From: Paracoccus hibiscisoli | GTDB lineage: Bacteria > Pseudomonadota > Alphaproteobacteria > Rhodobacterales > Rhodobacteraceae | Assembly: GCF_005048265.1 (NCBI RefSeq) | Contig: NZ_SUNH01000007.1 | Span: 124,001 to 188,000 of the forward strand | Length of the DNA stretch: 64,000 bases | Direction: 5' to 3' | Part shown: in pieces, positions 29,110-39,660 of the stretch | Numbering within the stretch: the first letter of the stretch is position 1 | Layout: the number at the start of each line of letters is the position of its first letter | The notes under the pieces: model-generated | Databases searched by the model: none | What the model was told of the DNA's origin: nothing | Seen by the model: only the letters and a program-made list of their open reading frames with translations | Translations under genes and position numbers: made by a program

Positions 29110-30711
29110 TCACCGGATGGTGATGCGGCCATCCGTATAGGGGGTATAGCCACCCTCCTGCGCCGACAGATAGTCGGCGACGACCTCGGCCAGGTCGGGG
29201 CCAAAATCATAGGCATTCTGGCCGTTTGCGGCAAAGACCTGATAGCCGTCGCCGCCTCCGCGCATGTAGTTGTTGGTGGCCACGCCATAGGTCGCGGTCT
29301 CGTCGATGGGCACCCATTCGCCGTCCTGCTGGACCATCACGTCGCTGATGCGGGCGCCGGATTCCGCCGCCGGATCGACGGTGTATTTCAGCCCGGCGAC
29401 CTGGGCAAAGCGGCCCGCGACCTCCTCATACTGGCTGGCGCCATTCTCCAGCGCCGCGATCACGTCGGCCCCGGTCAGCTGGAACGTGGCCAGCACGTTC
29501 TGGAACGGCAGGACGGTATAGACCTCGCCCATGGTGACCTCGCCCGCGTCGATCGAGGCGCGCAGGCCGCCGCCGTTCTGGATGGCGATGGTCACGCCCT
29601 GATCGGCCACGCGGGCCAGCATGGCATCGGCGACCAGGTTGCCCATCTCGCATTCCTGGGCGCGGCAGACGTCGCGGTCGCCGTTGATCGGAGCGGCGGT
29701 GCTGGCCACGACCTCGTTGCGCATGTCGGCGATGGGGGCGGCCATCTCGGCCACGCGGGCGGCGATGGCCTCATCCTCGGGGACCGAGGCATCCAGCAGG
29801 ATCGGCTGCCCCTCGACCGAGGTCAGCACGCCGGCATCGTCGAAGGTCAGCGTCAGATGGCCCAGATACTTGCCATAGGCATAGACCTGCGCGACCGGCA
29901 CCTGCGCCCCGTCCGGCCCGTCCACCATCGTCGGATAGGCGGCCGCAGCCCCCTCCATGTCACCCAGCAGGGTGTGGGAATGACCGCCGATGACCGCGTC
30001 GATGCCCGGCACCTCGGCCGCCAGTTCCAGATCGCGCAGATAGCCGACATGGGTCAGCGCGATGACCTTGTCGACGCCCTGATCGGCCAGCTCGGCGGCG
30101 GCGGCGGCCAGGCTGTCGGCGTCGTCCTGAAAGATCACGTTCGGGCCGGGCGAGGCGGTTTCCGGCGTGTCCATCGCCAGCGCAGAGACGATGCCGATGC
30201 GCTGGTCGCCCAGCTCGATCACGGTGTGCTTGCCGATCTTGTCGGCCAGAACGTTCGACTGCGACACGTCGATATTGCTGGAGAGGACCGGGAAATCGAC
30301 CCCGTCCGCCAGCACGGCCAGCCCCTCGGGTCCGTCATCGAATTCGTGATTGCCCACAGCCATGGCGTCATAGCCGATGGCATTCATGAACTCGACGACA
30401 TCGGCGCCCTTGTAGGTCGTGTAGAACAGCGACCCCTGATACTGATCACCCGCATCCAGGACGATGACATTGCCGCCCTCGGCGGTGATCTGGTCGCGCA
30501 ATTCGTTGATCTTGTGGGCGATCCGCGCCATTCCGCCGAAACACTCGCCCGCCGCGATCTGCTCTGCGTCGCAGGTGCTGTCGCGGTCGCTGATCGGTTC
30601 GATCCGGCTGTGGACGTCGTTGGTGTGAAGGATGTGCAGCACGGTCTCGGCCTGCGCGGTTCCAGCGAACATCGCGATGGCAGAAGCGGCGGCAAGAAGG
30701 CGTCTGGTCAT
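29110..30711 (-). CDS. periplasmic 5'-nucleotidase / metallophosphatase (UshA-like)
   Basis: The 533-residue protein has a signal peptide (AQAE cleavage near residue 21). A calcineurin-like phosphatase domain follows, with HTNDVH, DAGDQYQGS, GNHEFDDG and GGHSH metal ligands in order. The C-terminal 5'-nucleotidase domain (about 330-510) ends in NNYMRGGGDGYQVF. It would hydrolyse extracellular nucleotides or UDP-sugars to scavenge nucleosides and phosphate. UshA is the closest named type; the exact substrate is not certain. It stands alone between nadD and the DUF952 gene. Confidence 0.92.
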   Translation of the reverse strand: MTRRLLAAASAIAMFAGTAQAETVLHILHTNDVHSRIEPISDRDSTCDAEQIAAGECFGGMARIAHKINELRDQITAEGGNVIVLDAGDQYQGSLFYTTYKGADVVEFMNAIGYDAMAVGNHEFDDGPEGLAVLADGVDFPVLSSNIDVSQSNVLADKIGKHTVIELGDQRIGIVSALAMDTPETASPGPNVIFQDDADSLAAAAAELADQGVDKVIALTHVGYLRDLELAAEVPGIDAVIGGHSHTLLGDMEGAAAAYPTMVDGPDGAQVPVAQVYAYGKYLGHLTLTFDDAGVLTSVEGQPILLDASVPEDEAIAARVAEMAAPIADMRNEVVASTAAPINGDRDVCRAQECEMGNLVADAMLARVADQGVTIAIQNGGGLRASIDAGEVTMGEVYTVLPFQNVLATFQLTGADVIAALENGASQYEEVAGRFAQVAGLKYTVDPAAESGARISDVMVQQDGEWVPIDETATYGVATNNYMRGGGDGYQVFAANGQNAYDFGPDLAEVVADYLSAQEGGYTPYTDGRITIR

Positions 30712-30862
30712 GCCTGATTCCCTATGTGGCCCTGTTGGTCAACCCGACCAGCTTGGCGCAGCCATGTCACCGGGTCAAATCATCCGGGCCCGATCATGGC
30801 AGAGGAACGCTGCGGAACGATGACGCCTTGACCGGATGCACCCGAACACGGCAAATGCGCGC

Positions 30863-31198
30863 ATGCAGATCTACAAGGTGTTCCGACAGGCCGAATGGGC
30901 CCAGATGCAGCAGGACGGCCGCACCCACGGCGCGCCCGTCGATCTGGCCGATGGCTACATCCATTTCTCGACCGCCCAGCAGTTGGCGGTCACCCTGTCG
31001 CGTCATTTCGGGGGGGAGGACGGCCTGATCCTGCTGGCCTGCGACGCCGATAGACTGGCCCCCGCCCTGCGGTGGGAGCCGTCGCGCGGTGGCGCGCTGT
31101 TCCCGCATCTCTATCGGGCGCTGACGCTGGACGACATCGCCTGGTCGCGCCCGCTGCCCTTGACCGAAACCGGCCATGACCTCGGAGTGCTGGAATGA
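30863..31198 (+). CDS. DUF952 domain protein
   Basis: The 111-residue product matches the small DUF952 family, with the typical start [12 protein letters not shown], the [12 protein letters not shown] core and the closing [19 protein letters not shown]. The function of the family is unknown; an ADP-ribosyl-transferase-like fold has been proposed for it. I chose the ATG at 30863 for the standard start, though an ATG nine codons earlier is open. It overlaps pyrD as ATGA and is probably co-transcribed with it. Confidence 0.88.
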   Translation: MQIYKVFRQAEWAQMQQDGRTHGAPVDLADGYIHFSTAQQLAVTLSRHFGGEDGLILLACDADRLAPALRWEPSRGGALFPHLYRALTLDDIAWSRPLPLTETGHDLGVLE

Positions 31199-32253
31199 GC
31201 GTGATCGAAAGGCTGGGATTGGCTGCGTTGCACCGCCTGGATCCGGAACGCGCGCATGATCTGTCGATCAGGGCGCTGGAACGGGGGCTGGTGTCGCTGC
31301 ATGGCGGGCCGGTCACGTCCGATCGGCTGAGCGTGCGGCTGGCGGGGGTGGTGCTGCCCAACCCGATCGGCTTGGCGGCGGGCTATGACAAGAACGGGCG
31401 CGTGATCGCGCCGCTGATGCGGTCCGGTTTCGGCTTTCTGGAGATCGGTGCGGCCACGCCCCGCGCGCAGCCCGGCAACCCCAAGCCGCGCCTGTTTCGG
31501 CTGACCGAACAGCAGGCGATCATCAACCGCTTCGGCTTTAACAACGAGGGGGCAGCAGTGGTCGGCCGCAGGCTGGCGGATCGGCCCGCAGGCGTCCCCG
31601 TAGGCCTGAACCTGGGCGCGAACAAGGACAGCGAGGACCGGGCCGAGGATTTCGCCCAGGTGCTGCGCGTCGCGGGACAATCGGCCGATTTCGTGACGGT
31701 GAACGTCTCATCGCCCAATACCGAGCGGCTGCGCGACCTGCAGGGGGCGGATGCGCTGGCCGCGCTGCTGGACCGGGTGCTGCGGGCGCGCGATGCGCTG
31801 CCACGCCGCGTTCCGGTCTTCGTCAAGATCGCGCCGGACCTGACCGACGCCGAGATCGCGCAGGTCGCCGCGGTCGCCCTGAATGCGGGATTGGACGGGA
31901 TCATCGCCACCAACACGACCCTGTCGCGGGACGGTATCACCGGCCCTCATGCCGCGCAGGCGGGCGGCCTGTCGGGGCGGCCGCTGTTCAACCGCTCGAC
32001 CCGCGTGCTGGCCTTGCTGCATCGCCAGACAGGCGGCGCGATCCCCCTGATCGGGGTGGGGGGCATCTCGGCGCCCGAGGATGTGTGGCAGAAATTGCGG
32101 GCCGGTGCGACGGCGGTGCAGGTCTATTCCGCGATGATTTATCAGGGCCTGTCGCTGGCACCGCGCCTTGCGCGGGCCCTCGACCAACGACTGGCCGATG
32201 AGCGCATCACCCTGCCGGAATTGACCGGCAGCGGTACGGGCGACTGGCTTTAA
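31195..32253 (+). CDS. pyrD: dihydroorotate dehydrogenase (quinone), class 2
   Basis: PyrD oxidises dihydroorotate to orotate and passes electrons to ubiquinone at the inner membrane. The 352-residue product has the class 2 N-terminal amphipathic extension (about 1-40), [11 protein letters not shown] for FMN binding, and the active-site serine in VNVSSPNTE (Ser172 or Ser173). Its C-terminal [19 protein letters not shown] is also standard. Its TAA stop shares bases with the stop of the converging cysE gene. Confidence 0.97.
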   Translation: MSVIERLGLAALHRLDPERAHDLSIRALERGLVSLHGGPVTSDRLSVRLAGVVLPNPIGLAAGYDKNGRVIAPLMRSGFGFLEIGAATPRAQPGNPKPRLFRLTEQQAIINRFGFNNEGAAVVGRRLADRPAGVPVGLNLGANKDSEDRAEDFAQVLRVAGQSADFVTVNVSSPNTERLRDLQGADALAALLDRVLRARDALPRRVPVFVKIAPDLTDAEIAQVAAVALNAGLDGIIATNTTLSRDGITGPHAAQAGGLSGRPLFNRSTRVLALLHRQTGGAIPLIGVGGISAPEDVWQKLRAGATAVQVYSAMIYQGLSLAPRLARALDQRLADERITLPELTGSGTGDWL

Positions 32254-33077
32254 CGATAATCCTCGAACCCCAGCAGCTGGTTCATGCTGTGTGACGGCTC
32301 AGGACAACCCGCATCCCCGATCACGCGCGCCGGAACCCCCGCGACGGTCTTGCAGGACGGGACCTCGTGCAGAACCACGGAGCCGGCCGCGATGCGGGAA
32401 TGGTGGCCGATGCGGATATTGCCCAGCACCTTGGCCCCGGCCCCGATCAGGACGCCGTCGCCGATCTTGGGATGGCGGTCGCCATCCTCCTTGCCCGTGC
32501 CGCCCAAGGTGACGGAGTGCAGCATGGACACGTCGTTGCCGACGGTCGCGGTCTCTCCGATGACGATGGAATGGGCGTGGTCGATCATCACCCCCGTGCC
32601 GATGCGCGCCGCCGGATGGATGTCCACGCCAAAGCATTCCGAGCACCGCATCTGCACGAAATAGGCCAGGTCCTTGCGGTTCTGCTCCCACAGCCAATGC
32701 GCCATGCGATAGGCCTGCAGCGCCTGGAACCCCTTGAAGAACAATAGCGGCTGGATCAGCCGATGCGTGGCCGGGTCGCGGTCATAGACGGCCATCAGGT
32801 CCGCCCGGGCCGCATCGCCCAGATGCGGGGCATGGGCATAGGCGTGATCCGCGATCTCTCTCAGGATCTGCTCGCTCATCTCGCCCGAGGCCAGCTTCAG
32901 CGACAGCCGATAGGCCAGCGCCGCCTCCAGGCTCTGGTGATGCAGCAGACCGGCATGGATCAGCGCGCCCAGCAGCGGCTCGGCAGCGGCGGCGGCACGG
33001 CCCTCGTCGCGAAGCTGCGCCCAGATGGCGTCGCGATCCAGCGACAACGGTATCTTGTCGGTCTGCTGCATGTTCAT
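32250..33077 (-). CDS. cysE: serine O-acetyltransferase
   Basis: CysE acetylates serine in the first step of cysteine synthesis. The 275-residue protein has the N-terminal helical domain (about 1-145) and the left-handed beta-helix, with the catalytic HP segment (His154, DIHPAARIG) and Asp166-His167. The feedback-sensitive C-terminal tail is present. Two close ATGs (33077 and 33071) cannot be separated. It lies directly downstream of the GTA operon on the same strand. Confidence 0.95.
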   Translation of the reverse strand: MNMQQTDKIPLSLDRDAIWAQLRDEGRAAAAAEPLLGALIHAGLLHHQSLEAALAYRLSLKLASGEMSEQILREIADHAYAHAPHLGDAARADLMAVYDRDPATHRLIQPLLFFKGFQALQAYRMAHWLWEQNRKDLAYFVQMRCSECFGVDIHPAARIGTGVMIDHAHSIVIGETATVGNDVSMLHSVTLGGTGKEDGDRHPKIGDGVLIGAGAKVLGNIRIGHHSRIAAGSVVLHEVPSCKTVAGVPARVIGDAGCPEPSHSMNQLLGFEDYR

Positions 33078-33154
33078 CAAAGGGCCCGCCCGATCTGTCA
33101 GACCCCCTACATAGGACAGAATGTCCTCCGGGAAAAGACGGGCGGGCCCGATCA

Positions 33155-33865
33155 TCACGACGGCAGGCGCAGCTCCAGCCAATGCACCGCCAGCTTGATG
33201 CGGCCACCGGTGAATGTGCCGCCTTCGGAGGTGATGATCAACGGCTCGGCGGCGTAATAGGCCATCGGGCTGCCCAGCAGGCCCCGCGCCCAGGAGCCTT
33301 CCTGCTTGCCCAGTCCCTGACCAAAGCGGTTCAGCGCCCCTGCCGTCCCCAGACGCCAGCCGGTCAGCGCCCCGGTCAGCGGCGCCGTCACCCGGCCCAC
33401 GGCGCCGATGACCAATGCGCCCGCGGGGATGAAGATGGTCGTCGTCGCCGTGCTGCCCGTGCCCAAGGTCACCTCGCCCTCGACCATGCCAGCCATCAGA
33501 CCCGATCCGCCGACCCCCAGGCTCAGCGCGCCGACCGCCCAGGAGGTGCCGTCATGAATCGCCCCAAGCCCGCGATCGGTCACATGGGCGCGCATCCCCG
33601 GCGTCGGCGTCAGAAAGATCCAGCCGCCATTGGCGCCGACCGCGATGCGCCCTGCCTGTCCAACCCAGGCACCCTGGGGCGAGACCGGCACGCCCCAGCA
33701 CTGACCGTCCAGAACGGTGATGGGCGGCGTGGCCTCCGACACGCTCTGCAGGACCAGGTTCACCATGCCGTCCAGCCGCATCAGCGCCTCGTTGACGGTG
33801 ACGTGCTTCTGCGCCTGAGCGGGCTGCAGCAGCGACATCTGAAGGCGGGTGGTTTCACTGGACAT
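33155..33865 (-). CDS. DUF2793 protein, probable GTA head-spike subunit (GhsA-like)
   Basis: The 236-residue protein starts MSSETTRLQMSLLQPAQAQKHVTVNEAL, the standard DUF2793 opening, with a first half made of short beta-rich modules (VLDGQCWGVPVSPQGAWVGQ). The Rhodobacter capsulatus head-spike protein GhsA carries this domain. The C-terminal part resembles fibre tips. The ATG at 33865 follows AAGGAG and overlaps the end of g15 by 11 bases, so it is coupled to the GTA operon. The spike role comes from the homologue. Confidence 0.82.
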   Translation of the reverse strand: MSSETTRLQMSLLQPAQAQKHVTVNEALMRLDGMVNLVLQSVSEATPPITVLDGQCWGVPVSPQGAWVGQAGRIAVGANGGWIFLTPTPGMRAHVTDRGLGAIHDGTSWAVGALSLGVGGSGLMAGMVEGEVTLGTGSTATTTIFIPAGALVIGAVGRVTAPLTGALTGWRLGTAGALNRFGQGLGKQEGSWARGLLGSPMAYYAAEPLIITSEGGTFTGGRIKLAVHWLELRLPS

Positions 33866-36800
33866 CAAAGTCTCTCCTTGCAAAGGGGCCGCGCCCGAAG
33901 GTCTGCGACAATTGGGCCAGCTCGACCGTGACGGGGCCGGGCTGCAGCTGCGACCGGATGGCGTCCGGCATGGTCCAGGACGGCGTCGCGGTCTGGACTT
34001 CGGTCACCAGACGCCCGGCCTGGACCAGCCGCAGCAGATAGCGCTCGGACTCCTCTCCCAGGGGGATGTCGGGGCCGTCCCAGCCATCTCCCTCGATCCG
34101 GCTGCGCCGGACCCAGGTGATGTCGCGCCCGTTCATGCGCAGATGACAGGGCGCATAAGGACGCAGGCCGATGCCCGGCGCGACCGTCACGCGGCTGCGA
34201 TAGCTGGCATCATCCGGCGACCGCAGCGCGGGACCGACCCGCCAGAACCGCTCGGCGCCCCGCGACGATGGCGGCAGATCCACCTGCCGCGGCCCGCCGT
34301 CCAGCAGCACGACCAGGCTGCCCATGGGCCAGACATCTGGCATGATGCCATCCGTCCCGGCCTGGCCGCGCAGGCGCCCGCTGACCTCCCACACGTTGGG
34401 GGCGACCAGTTCGGCGCGGGCGAATTGCATCACCTCCCACCGGTCGATGCTGCCATCGCCGATGGCCAGCGCATTCGCCCCCGACAGCAGGGCGCGTTCC
34501 GTCACCGAGCGCAGCGGATCGGTGATCAGCCGCAACTTGAGCGGTGCGCCACGGTCGATCACGCCGGGCCTTGCGCGCATCAGCGGCGTCAGCGTCCGTC
34601 CGATCAGCGAGCGACGCTGCAGCATCAGGTTCAGCTCGAACCCGCCCTCGGCCTCGGCCGACCCATAGGCTGCGACGGAACCCGGCCACGGATGCGCCGC
34701 GACCGCCAGCCAAGGCGCATGCGGCACCTCGTCACCGCGCAGCAGCGGCAGGTCCATGAAGACCGGAAAGACCGGCATCGGCGGCAGATACCGCCCGATG
34801 CCGCCCTGATCCTCATGGCTCAGACGCGGGGCATAGAGGCCCGCATCGACCCGCACTGCATCCACGGTGATGGCACCCGCGCGCTCCACGCGGTCGATCC
34901 GCCAGCGGCGGGCCTCCTGCCCCGGCACCCGCGACAGGACGACATCGCCCGGCCCCAGATCGGCCCGCGACGGCGGCAGCACGAACCGCGCCGTATCACG
35001 CGCGACCTCGGCCTCGGCGATCCAGCGGTCGGCAATGGCGCGACCCTCGGGACGTGTCAGCACCATCGCGAACTCACTCTCAGAGACGGCGCGGCGCCCG
35101 GCATCGGTCAGGCTGGCCTCGGCCGTGGCCACCGCATAATCGCCGCCCGCCGCGACATGGCTCAGACGCAGCTGGCCGACATTGGAGGCCTCGACCTGGC
35201 GCACCGCCTCAAAGCCGCGCACCTCTCCGGCCACGGCCAGATCGTCGGGACCGATCTCGGCCCGCACCAGCCCGTCCCGCGCGACAAAGCGCAACATGCC
35301 GTCACGCTCGACCGCGTCAAAGCAATGCGCCAACATCAGCGGCTGCAGCGCCGCGCGCCCCGATTCCGACCCCTGCAACGCATAGCCGCGCACGACCCCA
35401 GACAGGCGCGACACGTCAACCGCCGTCACCCCCGCCGCCCGGCAGATGTCGCGCACGACCGCGCGCAGCGTGACCGCCCCGGCGCGTCCGTTCAACCAGT
35501 GGCCGCGATCCCAGGCCGGACCATCGGACCACAGGTCCGACCGCCCCGGAAACGCCGGATAGGGCCGCGCATCCCAGCACCAGACATGCGCACGGTCCAC
35601 GTCCAGCATCCGCATGCCGTCGGCATTGACCGGGTTGTTCTCAGGGTCCTGCCAATGCGCCATGGTCGCCTCGACATAGGCAGCCTGGATCGCATCGTTC
35701 CGCGTGCCGTTGGAATAATGCGGCAGCATGCTCTCGGACGACATCGCGTCCAGGAACTTGTTGGGCTGGTTGCTGGCCTTGTCCAGCGCCGCGCAGCCGA
35801 ATTCCGTGAACCAGATGGGCTTTGAACCCGGCACCCACGCCGTTGCCTGCACCTGCCGCACGCCGCCGGGGCGGTTGTAATGCAGGTTCTGCCACCACCC
35901 CTTCAGGTCCTTGTAGCGCCAGACCCAGGCCTCGTCATAGAACCCGTCGGTGATCGGGGTCCGGATCTGCGCATCGCGGTCGGCGTCGCTGGCATAGTAC
36001 CAATCATAGCCCTCGCCGCCCGCCACGTTGGCCCTCAGATAGTCGATGTTGTCGATGCGCCCCCAGGACGCATCAAGGTGATCGTCTCCGTCGCGCCAGT
36101 CCGACAGCGGCATGTAGTTGTCGATACCGATGAAATCGATGTTCGGATCGGCCCACAGCGGGTCGAGGTGAAAGAACAGCTCCCCATTGCCGGGGTGATG
36201 GCCGAAATACTCGGACCAGTCGCTGGCATAGCCGATCTCGACCTCGGGCCCCAGGATGGCGCGGACATCGGCGGCCAGTTGGCGCAGCGCCGCCACCGCG
36301 GGATAGCTGTTGTTCGGCCCCCGGATCTGGGTCATCGCGACCATCTCCGAGCCGATCAGAAACGCGTCGATGCCCCCCGCCGCCGCGCAGACATGCGCGT
36401 AATGCAGGATGAACCGGCGATAGGACCATTCCGCCGGGCCGGAATAGCTGATGGTCTCGCCATCGCGCGTGAAATGCTCGGGCATCGCGCTGCCAAAGAA
36501 CGTGGCCACCTGAGACACGGCCGCCGTCGTGCCATCGGTGGTGCCCGGACGGCCCGGCGCGACGCTGGTGGTGATCCGACCGCGCCAGGGCATGACCGGT
36601 TGCTCCGCCGCGCCATACGGATCGGGCAGGCCATTGCCGGCCAGCTGCTCCATCAGGATGAACGGATAAAAGATCGCCTTGCGCCCTGAGGCCGACAGCG
36701 CCCGCAACCCCTCGATAACCGATCGGTCCGACGGCGTGCCGCCATAGATCGGCCGGCCATCCTTGCGCGACACTTCGGCCGCCTGGCCGCGTGTGACGCC

Positions 36801-37736
36801 CCCGGCGCGCCACGGCATCTCGGACCCGTCGACCTCCTTGAACTCGACCTTGGGCTCGACCTTGCACTGACCGATGCGCAGATCGCTGCCGAACCACGAC
36901 ACGATCAGCGACACCGACCCCACATTCGGCAATTCGCGCCCCAGAACGTCCAGCGACGCGTGGAAATCTGTGCCGCCCATGGGCGTGTTGGTGTTGAAGC
37001 TGCGGCTTTCGCCCAGGTCGCCGCCCTCGGTCACCGCCGTCGTGGCCAGCGAATATTCCCCCGTCCCGGGAATCAGCGCCACCGCCCGTACGTCGCGCGA
37101 CAGACCGCTCCCGTCACGGGCCGGGCAGGTCACCTCGAAGCTCAGCTGAGGCATCCGGTTGCCCCACCGCTCCAGGCTCAGGTTCTCCAGCACGACATAG
37201 GCGGTGCCGCGATAGGCGGGCGCCTGATCCCCCTCGATCGCGGCGATCACCGGATCGGGCATCTGCGCGTCGCCCCCGCGATAGATGCGCATGTTCAGAT
37301 CGCGCTGCGCGATCTCCTCTCCATCGGCCCAGACCCGCCCCACCGACAGGATGCGCCCCTCGGCCAGCGCCAGCGCGACCGACAGCCGATAGCTGATCTG
37401 CGTGACCTGGGTCGAGGGCGCGCCCTTGCCGCCGCCCACGCTCTCGCTGCGCGTCACCTCCTCCAGAGGGGACGCCCAGATCACATGGCCCGGCACCCGC
37501 ATCTGGCCCCAGATGCGGGGAATGGCCATGCCCTCTCCGGCGGTCTGGATGCGCAGGCGGTCGATGCGCCCGGTCTCGACCGCCTTGGCACCCCCGCCCA
37601 GCAGGCGCTGATCGATCGCGCGGCCCAGCATGGCCCCGGCCGCGCGCCCCAGCACGGCCCCTGACAGGCCCAGCACGGCGCCGCCAAAGCCCGCCCCAAG
37701 CGATGCACCCACGGCAGACAGGACAATCGTGGCCAT
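33855..37736 (-). CDS. GTA baseplate multidomain protein 'megatron' (RcGTA g15)
   Basis: At 1293 residues this is the largest protein of the operon and forms the tip of the GTA tail. It starts with a Gly/Ala-rich hydrophobic segment (residues 1-45), then a phage-hub-like part. A TIM-barrel-like domain follows at about 430-740, with YASDWSEYFGHHPG, FIGIDNYMPLSDWRDG and IWFTEFGCAALDK. Beta-rich domains make up the rest. The barrel resembles glycosidases and may act on capsule or wall during attachment. It follows g14 by 24 bases behind a strong AAGGAGG site. Confidence 0.93.
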   Translation of the reverse strand: MATIVLSAVGASLGAGFGGAVLGLSGAVLGRAAGAMLGRAIDQRLLGGGAKAVETGRIDRLRIQTAGEGMAIPRIWGQMRVPGHVIWASPLEEVTRSESVGGGKGAPSTQVTQISYRLSVALALAEGRILSVGRVWADGEEIAQRDLNMRIYRGGDAQMPDPVIAAIEGDQAPAYRGTAYVVLENLSLERWGNRMPQLSFEVTCPARDGSGLSRDVRAVALIPGTGEYSLATTAVTEGGDLGESRSFNTNTPMGGTDFHASLDVLGRELPNVGSVSLIVSWFGSDLRIGQCKVEPKVEFKEVDGSEMPWRAGGVTRGQAAEVSRKDGRPIYGGTPSDRSVIEGLRALSASGRKAIFYPFILMEQLAGNGLPDPYGAAEQPVMPWRGRITTSVAPGRPGTTDGTTAAVSQVATFFGSAMPEHFTRDGETISYSGPAEWSYRRFILHYAHVCAAAGGIDAFLIGSEMVAMTQIRGPNNSYPAVAALRQLAADVRAILGPEVEIGYASDWSEYFGHHPGNGELFFHLDPLWADPNIDFIGIDNYMPLSDWRDGDDHLDASWGRIDNIDYLRANVAGGEGYDWYYASDADRDAQIRTPITDGFYDEAWVWRYKDLKGWWQNLHYNRPGGVRQVQATAWVPGSKPIWFTEFGCAALDKASNQPNKFLDAMSSESMLPHYSNGTRNDAIQAAYVEATMAHWQDPENNPVNADGMRMLDVDRAHVWCWDARPYPAFPGRSDLWSDGPAWDRGHWLNGRAGAVTLRAVVRDICRAAGVTAVDVSRLSGVVRGYALQGSESGRAALQPLMLAHCFDAVERDGMLRFVARDGLVRAEIGPDDLAVAGEVRGFEAVRQVEASNVGQLRLSHVAAGGDYAVATAEASLTDAGRRAVSESEFAMVLTRPEGRAIADRWIAEAEVARDTARFVLPPSRADLGPGDVVLSRVPGQEARRWRIDRVERAGAITVDAVRVDAGLYAPRLSHEDQGGIGRYLPPMPVFPVFMDLPLLRGDEVPHAPWLAVAAHPWPGSVAAYGSAEAEGGFELNLMLQRRSLIGRTLTPLMRARPGVIDRGAPLKLRLITDPLRSVTERALLSGANALAIGDGSIDRWEVMQFARAELVAPNVWEVSGRLRGQAGTDGIMPDVWPMGSLVVLLDGGPRQVDLPPSSRGAERFWRVGPALRSPDDASYRSRVTVAPGIGLRPYAPCHLRMNGRDITWVRRSRIEGDGWDGPDIPLGEESERYLLRLVQAGRLVTEVQTATPSWTMPDAIRSQLQPGPVTVELAQLSQTFGRGPFARRDFDVQ

Positions 37737-37760
37737 AAGGGCCTCCTTCGTTCGATTTGG

Positions 37761-38189
37761 TCAGGGAAAGCGGAACCGCGCGACGATCCGGGACCGCCAC
37801 GGCGGCGTCAGCGGGCTTTCGATGACACCATGAGAGGTATAGGCATGCAGAAACTGCGGCGCCTCGCCCGCCTGGGACAGGATGCCCAGATGCTTGGCGA
37901 TCGCGCCCTGCCGCATGCGAAACAGCAGCACCTGGCCGGGATGCCAGGGGTCTGCCGGATCGACGGCGGCCAGATGGCGCATCGCCGCGCGCATCAATAC
38001 TTCGGACGGGCCGCATTCGGCCCAATCGGCGGTATAGGCGGGGGGCGTCTCCGGCTCGGCCCCATAGAGGTCGCGCCAGACGCCGCGGATCAAGCCCAGG
38101 CAATCCGCGCCGCACCCGCGAACGCTGGCCTGATGCACATAGGGCGTGCCCAGCCACAGCCGCGTGGCATCGACGATCGCCTCAGACAC
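37761..38189 (-). CDS. GTA peptidase, NlpC/P60 family (RcGTA g14)
   Basis: The 142-residue NlpC/P60 cysteine peptidase has Cys30 (GCGADCLGL) and His100 (IAKHLGIL) as catalytic residues. In RcGTA the g14 product sits at the tail tip and opens peptidoglycan for DNA entry. The start is GTG, overlapping the g13 stop by eight bases. Confidence 0.93.
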   Translation of the reverse strand: MSEAIVDATRLWLGTPYVHQASVRGCGADCLGLIRGVWRDLYGAEPETPPAYTADWAECGPSEVLMRAAMRHLAAVDPADPWHPGQVLLFRMRQGAIAKHLGILSQAGEAPQFLHAYTSHGVIESPLTPPWRSRIVARFRFP

Positions 38190-39018
38190 GGCGCCCGCCC
38201 ACCTGCGGGGCCATCAGCCAATCCTCGGGCGGCAGATGCGGAAAGCCCCGGAAGTTGAGGAAGTTGGCGAATTTCAACCGGCACGTTCCGGCCGCCTTGT
38301 CGCAGCCCGCCGTCAGTCGGATCTGGTCGCCCTGCATTGGCATAATGCCCAATGCGGACCACAGCTCGATGATCCGACGACCATCCGGGCGCGCCGTGTC
38401 GTTCTTGACGGTGCCCGACAGACCCTGGGCCGGGCCGGTCAGGACCTCGAGGCGGCCATGCTCGAACCAGGCGGCGTCAAAGGCCGGAAACGCCGCAAAG
38501 GTAAAGACCCGGCCCTCCTCCATGACCTGCACCTGGCGCTGAACGCTCAGCGTCTCGGTGCCCAGATCGACCTTGCAGGCCCCGTCGCCCAACCGCGCGC
38601 TGCAACGCGGGTGATAGACCCGCCCCTGCGGCGCGTTCAGCGCCTCGGACAATCCGCGCAGTTCGGCCCGGAATGCGCCATTCGCCCGCGATACCTCGCC
38701 CAGAGAGCCGCGGAACACCAGCCGACGGACCGAGACATCGGTCCAATCCACCTCCCACAGGCGCAGTGACGCGTCATCCCACCGGCCCGCCATCAGGTCG
38801 CGCTCGGTGATCGCGTCGTCGTTCAGGGCACCGACCGCCTCGGAATTGTCGACCGACAGACCGGTCGCCTGCACCAGCGCCCGCGCGCTCAGACCCCGGT
38901 CGGGGCGGAAGGTGACCCCACCAAAGGTCAGGCGCATGTCGTGGTCGGTAAATCCCAGGGTCAACCCGTCGGCGCGGCGGATCGACCAAGCGCGCGCCAG
39001 CGTCGTCGTGACGGTCAT
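38182..39018 (-). CDS. GTA tail hub protein, DUF2163 (RcGTA g13)
   Basis: The 278-residue protein carries DUF2163. Four cysteines, C139 and C148 (PRCSARLGDGAC) and C239 and C246 (GCDKAAGTC), are spaced like a metal or iron-sulfur site; a cluster has been described in the hub of the GTA tail. The gene overlaps g12 as ATGA. Confidence 0.9.
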   Translation of the reverse strand: MTVTTTLARAWSIRRADGLTLGFTDHDMRLTFGGVTFRPDRGLSARALVQATGLSVDNSEAVGALNDDAITERDLMAGRWDDASLRLWEVDWTDVSVRRLVFRGSLGEVSRANGAFRAELRGLSEALNAPQGRVYHPRCSARLGDGACKVDLGTETLSVQRQVQVMEEGRVFTFAAFPAFDAAWFEHGRLEVLTGPAQGLSGTVKNDTARPDGRRIIELWSALGIMPMQGDQIRLTAGCDKAAGTCRLKFANFLNFRGFPHLPPEDWLMAPQVGGRRV

Positions 39019-39647
39019 ACCCGCACCTCCACCACAGGAATATCGGGGACTTGGCCCGCCTGAAAGGACGCGACGGACACCGCGATCCGGTCGGTGTCGA
39101 ACCGCACCGGCACGTCGAACTCATAGCCCGCGCTGATATCCGCACCCGCCTCGGGTGCCTCGTTGAAGATGATGCGCCCGGCCGCGTGATCCACCGTGTA
39201 GTTGATGTCGGGAAAGACCTCGTCCCCGCCGATCCCGGCCCGGACGGACCCTGCGACCGGCTTGGTGATCGGGCGGTGATAGACCGTGGCCCCCGACTGA
39301 TAGGCCTTGCGCAGCGCAAAGATGCGCGTCTGCCCGTCGCCCACGGCGATGACCTGGTCACCAAAGGCGGGCGCGGCCGAGGGAAGGCAGCTCTTGAAGT
39401 CCGACCAGTCCTTCCAGCGGAACCCGTGCAATTGCCCGGCCCGCGCCTCAAAGAACGCGATCACGGCCGACAGGTCGTCCAGCGACCGCAGCCCCATCCC
39501 GGCATCAAAACGGCGCAGCGCATGGGCCCAGGGCGTGTTGCGCTCCTCGAAACCGCTGGCCAGCGCCACGATCTCGGTGCGCCGCTCGGGGCCGCCGATG
39601 GCACCGAAGGACAGCGTGGTGGGAAATCTTACCTCGTGAAAGGCCAT
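39015..39647 (-). CDS. GTA distal tail protein, DUF2460 (RcGTA g12)
   Basis: The 210-residue protein starts MAFHEVRFPTTLSFGAIGGPERRTEI, the signature opening of DUF2460 tail proteins, and has the FRWKDWSDFKS core. I chose the ATG at 39647, behind AAGGAGG, over a longer in-frame start. It would link the tail tube to the baseplate hub. Confidence 0.93.
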   Translation of the reverse strand: MAFHEVRFPTTLSFGAIGGPERRTEIVALASGFEERNTPWAHALRRFDAGMGLRSLDDLSAVIAFFEARAGQLHGFRWKDWSDFKSCLPSAAPAFGDQVIAVGDGQTRIFALRKAYQSGATVYHRPITKPVAGSVRAGIGGDEVFPDINYTVDHAAGRIIFNEAPEAGADISAGYEFDVPVRFDTDRIAVSVASFQAGQVPDIPVVEVRV

Positions 39648-39660
39648 CGCATGCCTCCTT